Source of the DNA: Exiguobacterium acetylicum | Lineage (GTDB): Bacteria; Bacillota; Bacilli; Exiguobacteriales; Exiguobacteriaceae | Length of the DNA stretch: 64,000 nucleotides | Direction: 5' to 3' | NCBI RefSeq assembly: GCF_022170825.1 | Contig: NZ_CP081878.1 | Location: 1,390,001-1,454,000, forward strand | Program-made: the position numbers and the translations under genes | Shown here: positions 1-8,798 of the stretch, piece after piece | How positions within the stretch are numbered: position 1 is the stretch's first letter | Layout: every line of letters begins with the position of its first letter | The notes under the pieces: generated by a model | What the model was told of the DNA's origin: nothing | Database searches by the model: none | Seen by the model: only the letters and a program-made list of their open reading frames with translations

Positions 1-480
1 TAGATCATAAACTCTTCTACTTTTCGTTAAAAAATCTTCATGGATACCTGTCACTCCGTTTTGCGCCCAGTTTCCTGGGGGCATTTCTCGAATAAGAATC
101 AATATTTTATCTCCCGGTGCATGGGTGAAAAGTGAAAGATCTTCCGTTAACTTGTTCACCCAAGCATCTTTTGTTTCTTGATGGAACGTATCCCACACAT
201 CAATTGTCAAGATAGCCATTGAAGCGACAGGAGAGGCGTCTGTTCCATAAGAAACTCGTGTCTGCCAATTCGTTATGCGACTATCAAAAGAAAAGGTCGG
301 GTCGGATGCCATGGCACCTGCCTTTCCAAAGTTTTCTGGTTCTTGTTCGTGAATCAAGATTTGAATCTTGTCAGGAATCATGTTCAATGTCTCGACCGTA
401 GTATTCGTCAGTTGATGGATGAGTTGTCGTTTCGTATCACGTGACATCGCAGGCCAAGTATTTAGAGAAAGTAATGGCAT
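1..480 (-). CDS. Tautomerase-like protein, two fused 4-oxalocrotonate tautomerase-type domains (partial)
   Basis: Reading in from the left edge, 160 codons are open with no stop, so the C-terminus lies outside the window. The protein starts Met-Pro-Leu-Leu, giving the N-terminal proline that is the catalytic base of 4-oxalocrotonate tautomerases. The first half (residues 1-70) and second half (from residue 88) are internal repeats: MPLLSLNTW aligns with MAILTIDVW, and EQEPENFGKAG aligns with REMPPGNWAQNG. The proline of the first half is alanine (Ala89) in the second, so only one active site should work. The ATG overlaps the stop of the upstream UPF0303 gene as TGATG, so translation is probably coupled. 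The substrate is unknown. Confidence 0.75.
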   Translation of the reverse strand, partial: MPLLSLNTWPAMSRDTKRQLIHQLTNTTVETLNMIPDKIQILIHEQEPENFGKAGAMASDPTFSFDSRITNWQTRVSYGTDASPVASMAILTIDVWDTFHQETKDAWVNKLTEDLSLFTHAPGDKILILIREMPPGNWAQNGVTGIHEDFLTKSRRVYDL

Positions 481-956
481 CAGAATACCTCTTGTTCTTT
501 TAGGTATGTGCGCATCGAATTTACTACGAGCTCATGGTCTTCTTCAGGAGTTAGACCTGAAACGGTGATCATTCCGACAATCAGTCCTCCATCCAGTGTG
601 ATCGGGAAAGAACCGCCGAAAGCAGCAAAGCTTGAGTCTAGTCGATGTTCCTCGTTATACGTCACCTCACTACGTGCAGCCCATAATTGCATGAAGTAAG
701 AACTGTGGAGATGGTAGTCGACGACTCGTTTTTTTCGTTCGATCCATTCGCTGTTGATACGGGTCGTACCTGGCATTTTATAATGGAACATCGAGATACC
801 ATTGACTGTGATATCAACGGCGATGGATACATTGTTTTTCTGTGCTTCTTTAATCAAAGTCAATCCTAACGGAAAGATATCATCATGTGTGAATCGGTTA
901 AATCGTAAAGTATGTTCTTCCTGGTGGGTCTGTTGTATCAAATCTTCAATAGACAT
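480..956 (-). CDS. UPF0303 / HbpS-GlcG-like heme-degrading domain protein
   Basis: This 158-residue protein resembles the UPF0303 family, related to the HbpS/GlcG fold. Features seen are a helical start (MSIEDLIQQ), a beta-rich core with DITVNG and FHYKMPGTT, and a glycine-rich end (FAAFGGSFPITLDGGLIVG). I start it at the internal Met at 956 because AAAGGAG lies 8 bases upstream; an earlier in-frame ATG at 992 has no such site. Its stop overlaps the start of the tautomerase-like gene, so the two form a coupled pair. The function of the family is poorly known, and heme binding is inferred only from the fold. The family call is from memory of sequence style. Confidence 0.75.
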   Translation of the reverse strand: MSIEDLIQQTHQEEHTLRFNRFTHDDIFPLGLTLIKEAQKNNVSIAVDITVNGISMFHYKMPGTTRINSEWIERKKRVVDYHLHSSYFMQLWAARSEVTYNEEHRLDSSFAAFGGSFPITLDGGLIVGMITVSGLTPEEDHELVVNSMRTYLKEQEVF

Positions 957-997
957 CGGTAAGCTCCTTTTAAGATGGGTTAGAGTATCCATTTTGA

Positions 998-1837
998 TTA
1001 AAAGTCAAACGTATCTGGATCCGGTCCACTCCGCAGATTTTCATTCAATTTGTTTAATCGTTCCATATCTTCTGAAAGGAGTTCGAAATCAGTAATGCAC
1101 AGATTTTCTTGCATCCGTGAAGGTGTCATCGACTTAGGAATCGTGATGATGCCCTGTTGAATATCCCATCGTAGAATGATTTGAGCAGCTGATTTCTTGT
1201 ATTGTGTAGCGAGCGACTGAACGACCTCATTTTCTAGAAGTTCCGCATTCATAAGCGGTGACCAGGCTTCAATTTGAATACCATGTTCGCTACAGAATTG
1301 ACGTAACTCCGACTGAGTTAGTTTCGGATGGAGTTCGATTTGATTGACGACAGGTGTGATCGTTGCATGTTGCAGTAAGTCCTCGAGATGGTGGATTTGA
1401 AAATTACTCACACCAATCGCACGGACCTTGTCCGTTTGATACAATTCTTCAAGTGCTTTCCAAGGAGCTTGATACTTAGCTTTCCCTGGCCAATGGATCA
1501 AGTAGAGATCAAGATACTCTAACTGCATTTTTTCTAAGGATTCTGCGTAAGCAGCAAGTGTTTTTTCATATGATCCATGTGCATTCCAGACTTTTGATGT
1601 CACGAATAGTTCTTCGCGTGTTACGAGTCCTTCTTCGATAGCCTTCGCAATGCCTTTTCCGACACTTTGTTCGTTGCCATAGATGGCTGCAGTATCGATA
1701 CTGCGATAGCCTTCGCGAATCGCAGTTACGATCGCTTGCTCGAGATCCGCACCGTCCTCGACACGAAATACGCCATATCCGACTTGTGGCATGTCCACAC
1801 CGTTGTTTAATCGTACTGTAGAGATTTTCATATTCAT
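998..1837 (-). CDS. Aldo/keto reductase
   Basis: A 279-residue cytosolic NADPH-dependent oxidoreductase of the aldo/keto reductase superfamily (AKR5-like). The catalytic tetrad is visible as Asp48, Tyr53 (SIDTAAIYGNE), Lys82 (TSKVW) and His115 (LIHWP). The cofactor end motif IPKSM is near the C-terminus, and the length is normal for the family. Two starts are possible, MNMK at 1837 (SD 4 bases away) and MK at 1831 (10 bases away). Upstream at 1921-1957 is a double palindrome matching two sites at the distant HxlR/MFS locus, so induction by an HxlR-type repressor is likely. It probably reduces aldehydes or quinone-type compounds, but the substrate cannot be read from sequence. Confidence 0.93.
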   Translation of the reverse strand: MNMKISTVRLNNGVDMPQVGYGVFRVEDGADLEQAIVTAIREGYRSIDTAAIYGNEQSVGKGIAKAIEEGLVTREELFVTSKVWNAHGSYEKTLAAYAESLEKMQLEYLDLYLIHWPGKAKYQAPWKALEELYQTDKVRAIGVSNFQIHHLEDLLQHATITPVVNQIELHPKLTQSELRQFCSEHGIQIEAWSPLMNAELLENEVVQSLATQYKKSAAQIILRWDIQQGIITIPKSMTPSRMQENLCITDFELLSEDMERLNKLNENLRSGPDPDTFDF

Positions 1838-1920
1838 CTAGCTCCTTTATCAAAATTACAGCAAAAAAATCGTGCTGTATGTGTGACATCATCATATCGG
1901 GAGCAATCAGAAATAAGAAG

Positions 1921-1957
1921 ACGGCACTTTAAAGTTCCATAGTCACCAAAAAGTGAC
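1921..1957. promoter_or_regulatory. Candidate HxlR operator 1 (double palindrome)
   Basis: ACTTTAAAGT (1926-1935) is followed 19 bp centre to centre by ACCAAAAAGT (1945-1954), with the linker TCCATAGTC. Two other copies with the same 19-bp geometry flank the HxlR/MFS promoter region at 20797-20962. It lies upstream of the aldo/keto reductase gene. Binding by an HxlR protein is inferred. Confidence 0.65.
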
Positions 1958-2000
1958 TTTTCCTAGATTACTGGGACGAGGGAAGGGCAAAAGTTAAAAA

Positions 2001-2045
2001 AATCAAACAGCAAACAGCCCTGCATTCGAAAATGCAGGGCTGTTT
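2001..2045 (-). terminator. Rho-independent terminator of the HxlR gene
   Basis: Perfect 15-bp arms (2012-2026 and 2031-2045) with a CGAA loop. On the minus strand they are followed by a run of T. It closes the HxlR gene and separates it from the aldo/keto reductase gene. Confidence 0.85.
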
Positions 2046-2062
2046 ATGGAAATACAGAAAAA

Positions 2063-2392
2063 TTAACAGCTATTTTTCAAGTGTTCATTTTGGAGATGCT
2101 GCTCTCCCCAGTCACATAAGACATCCATGGTCGATTTTAACGACCGACCATAATCCGTTAACTCATATTCGACTTTAGGTGGAGCTTGGTGATAAATAAC
2201 CCGTCGAATGACGCCGTCCTGTTCTAACTCCCTCAACTGTTGAACGAGCATTTTTTGAGAGACGTTCGGCATGCGACGTTTCAACTCGCTCGTCCGGTAC
2301 TTATCTTTAAACAAGTGGCATAAGATGACGACTTTCCACTTCCCACCGATTACTTTTAAAGCTGCTTCGACAGGAATACTAAATTTACTCAA
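2063..2392 (-). CDS. HxlR family winged-helix transcriptional regulator
   Basis: A 109-residue MarR/HxlR-type repressor. The HxlR signature runs from EAALKVIGGKWKVVILCHL through the winged helix (SELKRRMPNVSQKMLVQQL) to the wing (PPKVEYELTDYGRSL). I choose the TTG at 2392 (Leu in MSKFSIPVEA) because AAAGGGG lies 8 bases upstream and this gives the usual family length; the longer frame back to 2521 encodes a hydrophobic stretch unlike any HxlR protein. HxlR proteins often sense electrophiles or formaldehyde through cysteines, and this one has Cys in VILCHL and VLCDWG. It lies in the same orientation upstream of the aldo/keto reductase gene, and shares most of its core with the second HxlR gene at 20999. 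Confidence 0.9.
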   Translation of the reverse strand: MSKFSIPVEAALKVIGGKWKVVILCHLFKDKYRTSELKRRMPNVSQKMLVQQLRELEQDGVIRRVIYHQAPPKVEYELTDYGRSLKSTMDVLCDWGEQHLQNEHLKNSC

Positions 2393-2737
2393 AACGATGA
2401 CCCCTTTATCCAATAAAGTTAAATACAATGACAGAGTAGTTCGTAAAAGAATTACCAAAACGAAATATAGCATAATTGGAGTATGATTCGTAAAAAGTAA
2501 GCTCATATATTCGCATATCATTTGCAGCGTTTATAGGAAATGGCTTAAAAATGAATGAATTTTAATTATAGGATACATGTCCAGCTATTTACTGAATAAT
2601 ACTTAATTGATTTATTGGAAAAAATTAGAAAATGGAACTTAAATAAGGAAAATATCGTATTTATTAGTTGTATAATAATTTTATGAACCATAATTACTTA
2701 CTACATTACACAAATCTATATGTCGGAGGATACGTCT

Positions 2738-2986
2738 ATGGTGTTACCGTTTCTTGGTCTTACTATCGGATTAGTTTTGCTGACGTTAGGCATCTACTTC
2801 ATTCGGTCGAAGCATGCGAAAAAGACACTGCTAGCGGGACATGGAGATAGCGTCGACTCATTCGTTCTCGGCATCATTATGTCAATTGGTGTCATCCTAT
2901 TTTGTTCATTGACTGTCAGGCATTACGGTTACATCTGTGTATTAGGTGGATTGTTCACTCTATACGGTGTCAGTGCAGCATGGTAA
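2738..2986 (+). CDS. Small membrane protein of unknown function
   Basis: An 82-residue protein with about three membrane segments (residues 1-23, 45-62 and 66-80) and a short basic loop RSKHAKK after the first. I start at the ATG at 2738 because CGGAGG is 8 bases upstream; an ATG-like start six codons earlier overlaps that site. It is the first gene of a run of three membrane-protein genes in one direction, with a gap of about 46 bp to the next. I do not recognise a family. Confidence 0.65.
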   Translation: MVLPFLGLTIGLVLLTLGIYFIRSKHAKKTLLAGHGDSVDSFVLGIIMSIGVILFCSLTVRHYGYICVLGGLFTLYGVSAAW

Positions 2987-3032
2987 ATCTTTAAAAGAAG
3001 CGATACAGCAAGGTAAAAGAGGAGCTCAAATC

Positions 3033-3677
3033 ATGATTCAATTACTAAAACAAGTCGACGATCGCGTGTACCATATCGTCTTCTACCAAGAAGGTCGCAC
3101 CTTGTTCTGCCGGGAAGGAGTTGCCCGAAAAGAGCAGGCGATCGATAGCGAGGATATGATGGAAACGAATGAAGAGTCCGCGACGAAACGAATCGTCTTC
3201 AAAAATCCATTGCGCGCATATCGTCAGAAGAAAGCATGGGTACGTGAAAAATTAGACGATGGATACATGAAATCGCCGTTTGCGATGTCTGAAGTGATGG
3301 ATTTTCGAGCAGACCGACGGATCATAAAGTTGCGCATTTTAAGCGCTTTATTGATCTTATTGAGTGGATTACTGACGCTGACTGATATCTTACCGATTCC
3401 AGGATACATAACACTCGTTGTACTGATGCTTTTCTGGCCGATGCATCTCGAAGGAAAATCTGCGCGTGTACGCATTTATCGATGGTCAGGAGCACTTTTC
3501 ATGTTCGCGTTAGCCGGCTCATCGAAAAACTATTTATCATCGATTAATCTCTCGATTAACGGAGTCGTCTGTCTCGTTTCAGGATTCATTCTCCTGTTAT
3601 ATGCTGCGGAACAATTAAAAGACCTAGCGACGAAAGGAATCACGTATCATGACGAATCAACAAGCGAAGGTGATTGA
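3033..3677 (+). CDS. Membrane protein of unknown function, paralogue of the next gene
   Basis: A 214-residue protein with a soluble N-terminal third and about four membrane helices from residue 100 onward. Its opening (IQLLKQVDDRVYHIVFYQEG then RTLFC) matches the next gene (VIELKRNNGQTTEYWVSYRMG then RTLYQ), so both share a small N-terminal domain followed by a membrane domain. The start at 3033 is preceded by AGAGGA; the open frame reaches back to 2946, but that part overlaps the upstream gene. It overlaps the next gene by 29 bases, which indicates coupled translation. Function unknown. Confidence 0.72.
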   Translation: MIQLLKQVDDRVYHIVFYQEGRTLFCREGVARKEQAIDSEDMMETNEESATKRIVFKNPLRAYRQKKAWVREKLDDGYMKSPFAMSEVMDFRADRRIIKLRILSALLILLSGLLTLTDILPIPGYITLVVLMLFWPMHLEGKSARVRIYRWSGALFMFALAGSSKNYLSSINLSINGVVCLVSGFILLLYAAEQLKDLATKGITYHDESTSEGD

Positions 3678-4332
3678 ACTTAAACGCAATAATGGACAAA
3701 CGACCGAGTACTGGGTTAGCTACCGAATGGGGCGTACGCTTTACCAGGTATCCGTACAAGAACGAGCCGATGATCAAACGGATGAAGGGGAGATCATTAA
3801 AGAACGTTTTCCGTTCTATTTCGGAATGAAAAAACGGATGCTCGAGTTAGCAGAAGAGAGAGAAGCACTTGGTTTTCGACCGCTGACCGAAGAAGAGAAA
3901 GCAGCGCCTGTCATCGAGGAAGAAGAACCGACGCTCGATCCTGCTTTCTTCAAGCCAGCTATTCGGTACGCTTGGTTAATGCTTGCTCTTGGAATCCTTC
4001 TGTTTCTCCTGCCTTCGCCGATCCTAAACGGACTCGCGTTCGGACTCGGATTGTACGTCTGGTATGAGACGTTTGGGCAAGCGGGAATGCCGCGCAATTA
4101 TCAGAGATATTTCCACGGGATGTTAGCTGGATTGACGATCTTACAGGTGCTATCGGCTTTAGAATTCGAGCGCATCGTGCAACCGTACTATGCGACGATT
4201 TGTGTGCTATCAGCAGTCGTGTTGGTTCTGCTCGTTGTGCAACATCGTTTGAAAGAAACCGATCACATCGGTCAGGAGGAAAGTGTTCGGGTTAGGAAAA
4301 TGAAGGACTATCCTGATGACTTAGATCTTTAA
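3649..4332 (+). CDS. Membrane protein of unknown function, paralogue of the preceding gene
   Basis: A 227-residue protein. Residues 1-40 form the same small domain as in the preceding gene (WVSYRMGRTLYQVSVQ). An acidic helical linker rich in Glu follows (REALGFRPLTEEEKAAPVIE), then four membrane helices between about residues 104 and 202, and a charged tail. AAAGGAA lies upstream of the ATG inside the end of the previous gene. The shared domain and the overlap suggest two subunits of one membrane assembly, but no substrate or pathway is visible. Confidence 0.72.
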   Translation: MTNQQAKVIELKRNNGQTTEYWVSYRMGRTLYQVSVQERADDQTDEGEIIKERFPFYFGMKKRMLELAEEREALGFRPLTEEEKAAPVIEEEEPTLDPAFFKPAIRYAWLMLALGILLFLLPSPILNGLAFGLGLYVWYETFGQAGMPRNYQRYFHGMLAGLTILQVLSALEFERIVQPYYATICVLSAVVLVLLVVQHRLKETDHIGQEESVRVRKMKDYPDDLDL

Positions 4333-4438
4333 AAATGTATTCACTCAACTTTCAGAAGACTGCAAGACTTTATAGTGCTGTAAAATATAGTTATCACTTA
4401 AATTATTTTAGTCAGTCTACTGAAAAGGAGAATTAGGA

Positions 4439-4747
4439 ATGCATGTACAATGGAATGACAAATCTATCCTTGAACTCATATTAATCGTCTGGGCAATCGG
4501 TGCCATCATCATCATCGTGAGTCAGGCTCGGAGTAAGAAAAGCTTAAAATCTAGTCTGATTAGTGGAACGATCGTTAATCTTTTGTACACAATTGGTATT
4601 TCATTACTTTGGTTTTACACGATCGCAGTCGATGGTATCAGTCAGGTATTAGTCGTCTATTTCTTCGCCGGTATCTTTACGATTCTTGAAATTCTGTTCG
4701 TGATCGTTCTATTGATCGTTAAACGTAAAAAATCAACTATCTCTTGA
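4439..4747 (+). CDS. Small membrane protein of unknown function
   Basis: A 102-residue protein with three predicted membrane helices (about 9-28, 38-60 and 66-94) and a basic C-terminus KRKKS. A good ribosome site AAAAGGAG precedes the ATG. It is followed after 16 bp by the helical-repeat protein gene at 4764, so the two are probably co-transcribed. No family recognised. Confidence 0.7.
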   Translation: MHVQWNDKSILELILIVWAIGAIIIIVSQARSKKSLKSSLISGTIVNLLYTIGISLLWFYTIAVDGISQVLVVYFFAGIFTILEILFVIVLLIVKRKKSTIS

Positions 4748-4763
4748 GGAGTAGAATTTTATT

Positions 4764-5147
4764 ATGAATCGTTACACTTGGATTACCCGTGCTACTGTTG
4801 GGTTAGCAATATTTGATATGAGACGACGTGCGATTGATTTATTGTCGAGGCATGTCAAGCAGTTAGAAGAACCACTGGCAAGATCAAGTACGATTCTTTA
4901 TATCGGGATGTTGCATCTTGAACTAGGTGAAGAGAAAGAAGCAAGTCAGTGTTTCTTAGAAGGATTGACGATCGTCGAATCGATGGAGCTTGCGTATGCA
5001 CCGGAATTTTTAACGATGTTACGTGTGATGAAGTGGCATGAAGATTCGGACGTTATAGAACACTGGATTCAAAACTTCACCCATCGGATTGAGGATCATC
5101 CGAAATTCAAGCGGACGATCAAAGGGATAAAAGCGATAACTGATTGA
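4764..5147 (+). CDS. Tetratricopeptide-like helical protein of unknown function
   Basis: A 127-residue all-helical protein. The segment ILYIGMLHLELGEEKEASQCFLEGL has the TPR pattern of a paired helix with Gly and Ala at the packing positions. The region before it (RRRAIDLLSRHVKQLEEPLA) could be a preceding half-repeat. GAGGAG lies about 12 bases before the ATG, which is a long spacing. It follows the membrane protein at 4439 and is closed by a terminator at 5257-5292. It could be a scaffold or a small regulator; nothing catalytic is visible. Confidence 0.65.
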   Translation: MNRYTWITRATVGLAIFDMRRRAIDLLSRHVKQLEEPLARSSTILYIGMLHLELGEEKEASQCFLEGLTIVESMELAYAPEFLTMLRVMKWHEDSDVIEHWIQNFTHRIEDHPKFKRTIKGIKAITD

Positions 5148-5256
5148 ACTCAAAAAGAGCGTTAACGATACCTGTCAGCACGAAATTCGAGATTACTGCT
5201 GAAGAGAAAATAAAGGTCAATCAACGTTTATGAAACAATTTAGTTTACATAATGAA

Positions 5257-5292
5257 GTAGGGAACGGCATGAGTCGTTTGCTACTTTTTTTG
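5257..5292 (+). terminator. Rho-independent terminator
   Basis: A ten-base stem (GTAGGGAACG with CGTTTGCTAC, one mismatch and one G-T pair) followed by seven T. It ends the 4439-5147 transcript. The rest of 5148-5528 holds no gene that I can support; the sstT promoter must lie in its right half but I cannot place it with confidence. Confidence 0.7.
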
Positions 5293-5528
5293 TAATTATG
5301 CAATCGATTGCATTCGTATGCTCATGCGATATCCAGGAAAAGGAATCATATTTCTTGCAAAAAACTAGTTTTTATTTCACACGATTTATGCAAAAATAGA
5401 ACACAACAAACTGCGAGAATTTTTAGAAAAGTGAATGGCTAGACTATTCATCCTTTTGAGTAGAAGAGAGAAGTCATCATTTTTCGAATTCTAAATACTT
5501 TATTTTTTGAAAGCCTGGAGGGGAACGT

Positions 5529-6800
5529 ATGAAATTGTTGAAGATGTGGAACCAAATCAGTTTAGTGAAACAAATCGCGATTGGCTTGATCGTAGGGGTT
5601 ATCTTAGCCGTCACGATTCCTGAAGTAGCGAGTTCATTGACCATCTTTGGAACATTATTTGTCTCCTCACTAAAGGCAGTCGCGCCGATTTTGGTCTTTT
5701 TCCTAGTCATGGCTTCGATTGTGCAACATAAAAAGGGACAGCAAACGAACATGAAATCAATCATCTTTTTGTATCTACTCGGTACGTTCTTAGCTGGAGC
5801 GATTGCGGTCATCGTCAGCTTCCTGTTCCCGGTGACGATTACACTCAAGGAGAGCACGGAGGAACTGACAGCACCGGGTAACGCGGTCGAAGTCCTCAAG
5901 ACACTCGTCCTCAACATGGTCGATAACCCTGTCAATGCATTAGTCCAAGCGAACTACATCGGCATTTTGACATGGGCGATCATCTTAGGATTAGCGCTAA
6001 AAAATGCGTCAGATTCAACAAAAACATTCATTTCGAATTTCTCAGACGCACTTGCAAAAATGGTTGGATGGATCATCAAGCTTGCACCGCTCGGTATCAT
6101 GGGGCTTGTCATCGGTTCGATTACGGAGAACGGTCTCTCGTCACTTCTTGATTACGTGAGCTTGCTAGGGTTACTGATTGGCACGATGCTTGTCGTCGCA
6201 CTGATCGTCAATCCATTGATCGTCTATATCAACGTTCGCCAAAACCCATATCCGCTCGTCTTTAAGTGTCTACGCGAGAGTGGGATCACGGCATTCTTTA
6301 CACGCAGTTCGGCTGCGAATATTCCGGTCAACATGGAATTGTCTAAGAAGCTTGGTCTCGATAAAGAGACATACGGAATTTCAATTCCGCTTGGCGCAAC
6401 GATCAACATGGCGGGTGCAGCGATTACAATCACGGTCCTAACACTTGCTGCCGTCAATACGCTCGGCATTCAAGTTGATATTCCGACAGCAATTATCTTA
6501 AGTGTCCTCGCTGCTGTCTGTGCGTGCGGTGCTTCTGGTGTCGCTGGGGGATCGCTTCTCTTGATTCCGCTCGCATGTAGCTTATTCGGGATTCCGAATG
6601 ACGTTGCGATGCAAGTCGTCGCTGTTGGATTCGTTATCGGTGTCTTGCAAGATTCATTTGAGACAGCGCTCAATTCGTCAACAGACGTTCTGTTCACGGC
6701 GACAGCTGATTACAGAAAACGTTTGAAAGAGGGCGAGCAACTGTCAATCAATCGTCAGTCGATGAATGAAGCAGTGTCTGAAAAGGTCGTCAACGGCTGA
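5529..6800 (+). CDS. sstT: Serine/threonine:Na+ symporter SstT
   Basis: A 423-residue membrane transporter of the dicarboxylate/amino acid:cation symporter (DAACS) family that imports serine and threonine with sodium. It aligns nearly end to end with E. coli SstT as I remember it, including SLVKQI near the start, [17 protein letters not shown], the re-entrant loop [14 protein letters not shown], the motif [19 protein letters not shown], and [19 protein letters not shown]. Length is close to the E. coli protein. The ribosome site GGAGGGG precedes the ATG. It stands alone, closed by two hairpins at 6825-6899. Confidence 0.95.
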   Translation: MKLLKMWNQISLVKQIAIGLIVGVILAVTIPEVASSLTIFGTLFVSSLKAVAPILVFFLVMASIVQHKKGQQTNMKSIIFLYLLGTFLAGAIAVIVSFLFPVTITLKESTEELTAPGNAVEVLKTLVLNMVDNPVNALVQANYIGILTWAIILGLALKNASDSTKTFISNFSDALAKMVGWIIKLAPLGIMGLVIGSITENGLSSLLDYVSLLGLLIGTMLVVALIVNPLIVYINVRQNPYPLVFKCLRESGITAFFTRSSAANIPVNMELSKKLGLDKETYGISIPLGATINMAGAAITITVLTLAAVNTLGIQVDIPTAIILSVLAAVCACGASGVAGGSLLLIPLACSLFGIPNDVAMQVVAVGFVIGVLQDSFETALNSSTDVLFTATADYRKRLKEGEQLSINRQSMNEAVSEKVVNG

Positions 6801-6824
6801 TCAGCATCGTATCTAAATAAGAAA

Positions 6825-6847
6825 AGGCATCCCATCTGAGGATGCCT
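6825..6847 (+). terminator. Hairpin downstream of sstT
   Basis: AGGCATCC and GGATGCCT form an 8-bp stem just after the sstT stop. The trailing sequence is not T-rich, so it may act as an mRNA-stabilising hairpin in front of the larger terminator that follows. Confidence 0.5.
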
Positions 6848-6851
6848 CAAT

Positions 6852-6899
6852 ATGTAGAAAACCCCTCATTTCGTAATCGAAATGAGGGGTTTTCTACAT
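6852..6899. terminator. Long bidirectional terminator between sstT and the convergent lipoprotein gene
   Basis: Perfect 22-bp arms (6852-6873 and 6878-6899) around a TAAT loop, with A-run and T-run flanks in the middle of each arm (AAAACCCC and GGGGTTTT). It sits exactly between two convergent genes, so it probably serves both. Confidence 0.85.
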
Positions 6900-6911
6900 G
6901 CATTAATAAAT

Positions 6912-7298
6912 TTATCCCTCACCTAACGCAACGTATTTTTTTAACTTCCCTTTAAAACTCACTAAAAGAATTTCTTCCCTCTCTTTAGTAGAGTATATGA
7001 CGGTACCCTTAGAGAGTTTCGTAGCAGTCCCATTATCAAAATCGTCTTTATCAGAATTCATTCTTTTTATTACTCCAACTTTTTTATTCTGAGTGACTTC
7101 GGTTTTCTCTGCCCATTCTACATCTGATTTGTAGATCGTATCATTGAATTGAAAAATGTCAGCATTAGAATCCTCATCTAATACTTCTGAAGCCGTCGGT
7201 TTTTCACTAGAACTTTGCATTGTCTCCTCATTACTACAAGCAACTAACATCCATACAGTTATGATCGAGAAAGCGCATATTAAAACGACTTTTTTCAT
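6912..7298 (-). CDS. Small lipoprotein of unknown function
   Basis: A 128-residue secreted lipoprotein. Signal peptide residues 1-20 end in the lipobox LVAC, with Cys21 as the lipidated residue. A Ser/Glu-rich linker (SNEETMQSSSEKPTASEV) leads to a small beta-rich domain of about 85 residues (FQFNDTIYKSDVEW ... KGKLKKYVALGEG). GAGG precedes the ATG by 7 bases. I do not recognise a named domain. It is probably exposed on the outer face of the membrane. Confidence 0.8.
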   Translation of the reverse strand: MKKVVLICAFSIITVWMLVACSNEETMQSSSEKPTASEVLDEDSNADIFQFNDTIYKSDVEWAEKTEVTQNKKVGVIKRMNSDKDDFDNGTATKLSKGTVIYSTKEREEILLVSFKGKLKKYVALGEG

Positions 7299-7326
7299 GA
7301 CATAACCTCTTTCTCGTTTTTGTATG

Positions 7327-7803
7327 TTATTCCATGTCGATACATGTTAACGTCAACTGTTCTTCACGATCACCATCCCATTTGATTCGTACATGGTACG
7401 TGTCAGTATCTTTAAAGATCTGTAAGGCGGCACTTGTCTCAAAGGTTGCGCCATCTCTTTCAGTTCCAATGAAGCTTTGGAAATGGCTAGAGTGTTTAGC
7501 ATGTCGACCATCTGACAACTGACTATCGACAAACCAGGTCACAGGTTTCTGTTGGTGTTCCATTCGTTTCAGATCCTTTCCGATATATGTTAGGGCGTAG
7601 CCTTCGCTTACTCGGTAGGATAAAGGGCGCTCTTTAACTTGCCGTACATGAATCACGGCGTTCCAGGACTCGCCTTTTGCCTGAAAGATGAGAAGTTCGG
7701 GTTCAAGTGTCGCTGAAGCGCGGTGAATGCCATAGAACGTGAAAAGCGTGAGGAAAAGTAAGAATGCAATCAGTATGGTTCGCTTGAATAAGCGCTTGGA
7801 CAT
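7327..7803 (-). CDS. Membrane-anchored or secreted protein of unknown function
   Basis: A 158-residue protein with a basic N-terminus (MSKRLFKR) and one hydrophobic helix (TILIAFLLFLTLFTFYGIH) ending at ASA, which could be a signal-peptidase site or a membrane anchor. The rest is a beta-rich extracellular domain with regular Trp and Tyr residues. The start at 7803 is preceded by AGGAG at 8 bases; the GTG three codons upstream lies inside that ribosome site and is less likely. It lies 28 bp upstream of the lipoprotein gene in the same direction, so the two may be one transcript. No family recognised. Confidence 0.75.
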   Translation of the reverse strand: MSKRLFKRTILIAFLLFLTLFTFYGIHRASATLEPELLIFQAKGESWNAVIHVRQVKERPLSYRVSEGYALTYIGKDLKRMEHQQKPVTWFVDSQLSDGRHAKHSSHFQSFIGTERDGATFETSAALQIFKDTDTYHVRIKWDGDREEQLTLTCIDME

Positions 7804-7893
7804 AGAGGTCACTCCTGGACAGTCATTTCCTTTAGTCTAGCAAATTCAAATGCTTTACTTAGTCATGAATCTTAAGAAAAAGGGAATCCATTT

Positions 7894-8670
7894 TTACGGG
7901 ATCCAGCGTCCGATTTGTTCGCCCATCTGCACGCTGCGCTCGATGCCTGGTGCGAGTTCAACAGTGTCTGGTGGCAAGACGAGGATGACGGTCGAGCCGA
8001 ACGAGAAGTAGCCGAACTCTGCTCCACGTTCCAGCAGACGTCCTTGGTGTGTCTGAACGATCGTATTGACGTTCAGTGCGCCGACCATGACATGTTCGAT
8101 CGAGCGATGGTCGACTTGCAAGCGCATGACGCGACGATAATTCCGCGTCAATGGACGTTTGCTGAACCGTAGCCCCATGTCATTAACGGGTGCCGATTCT
8201 CGTCCGAGCGTATAACTATTCGTGATTTTGCCTGTGATCGGGGAGTGCACACGATGATAATCGGTTGGGCTGAGATAGAAGATCAAGGCAACACCGTTCG
8301 CATAATCCTGCGCGCGCTCGGTCGAACCAATCAATTCGGCAACGGTATAGTCCTGTCCTTTGATTGTAAAACGACTATCTTCCGTTAACGCCGGAACGAT
8401 TGAGAGCACAGCGTCGCTCGGACTGACAAAGGCATCTGGTGCTGATGCGATCGGTCGCATCCCGGGACGTAACTCGCGTACGAAACAATCGTGTAAAGAA
8501 TTAAACGAATCGACGGGCTTAAGCGCTTGATCCGTCTGAATCTGATAGGTGCGAATGAATGGTCGGATTAATGGTTTACTGAAGCGACTCATCGCAAACC
8601 GTTTCAAGGTATTGGCGACTGCTGGTCTAGCGTTTAAGTGAACGATTGTATCAAAGATGGCTTTCTTCAT
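7894..8670 (-). CDS. psd: Phosphatidylserine decarboxylase
   Basis: A 258-residue proenzyme that converts phosphatidylserine to phosphatidylethanolamine at the membrane. The self-cleavage motif FGST is at residues 224-227; cleavage before Ser226 makes the pyruvoyl group and the alpha and beta chains. The other catalytic residues are visible as Asp86 (SPSDAV), His139 (DYHR) and His142 (VHSP). The length fits the bacterial family. The gene is not next to a phosphatidylserine synthase gene, unlike in many Bacillales, and appears to be transcribed alone. Confidence 0.94.
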   Translation of the reverse strand: MKKAIFDTIVHLNARPAVANTLKRFAMSRFSKPLIRPFIRTYQIQTDQALKPVDSFNSLHDCFVRELRPGMRPIASAPDAFVSPSDAVLSIVPALTEDSRFTIKGQDYTVAELIGSTERAQDYANGVALIFYLSPTDYHRVHSPITGKITNSYTLGRESAPVNDMGLRFSKRPLTRNYRRVMRLQVDHRSIEHVMVGALNVNTIVQTHQGRLLERGAEFGYFSFGSTVILVLPPDTVELAPGIERSVQMGEQIGRWIP

Positions 8671-8798
8671 GAGGTCAAACTCCTTTATGCGTTAATCTAC
8701 TCCTCATGATACGGTCGAGTTCTTATGATGGACGTAGTTGTTTTCTTAAGTTTGCCTTAAGAAAAACACGTACTGAAGACGCAGCACTTGTGGGAGGA

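Noticed and set aside
5477..5935. Minus-strand open frame over the start of sstT
   Set aside because: The plus strand encodes a clear SstT; the opposite frame has no supporting motif.
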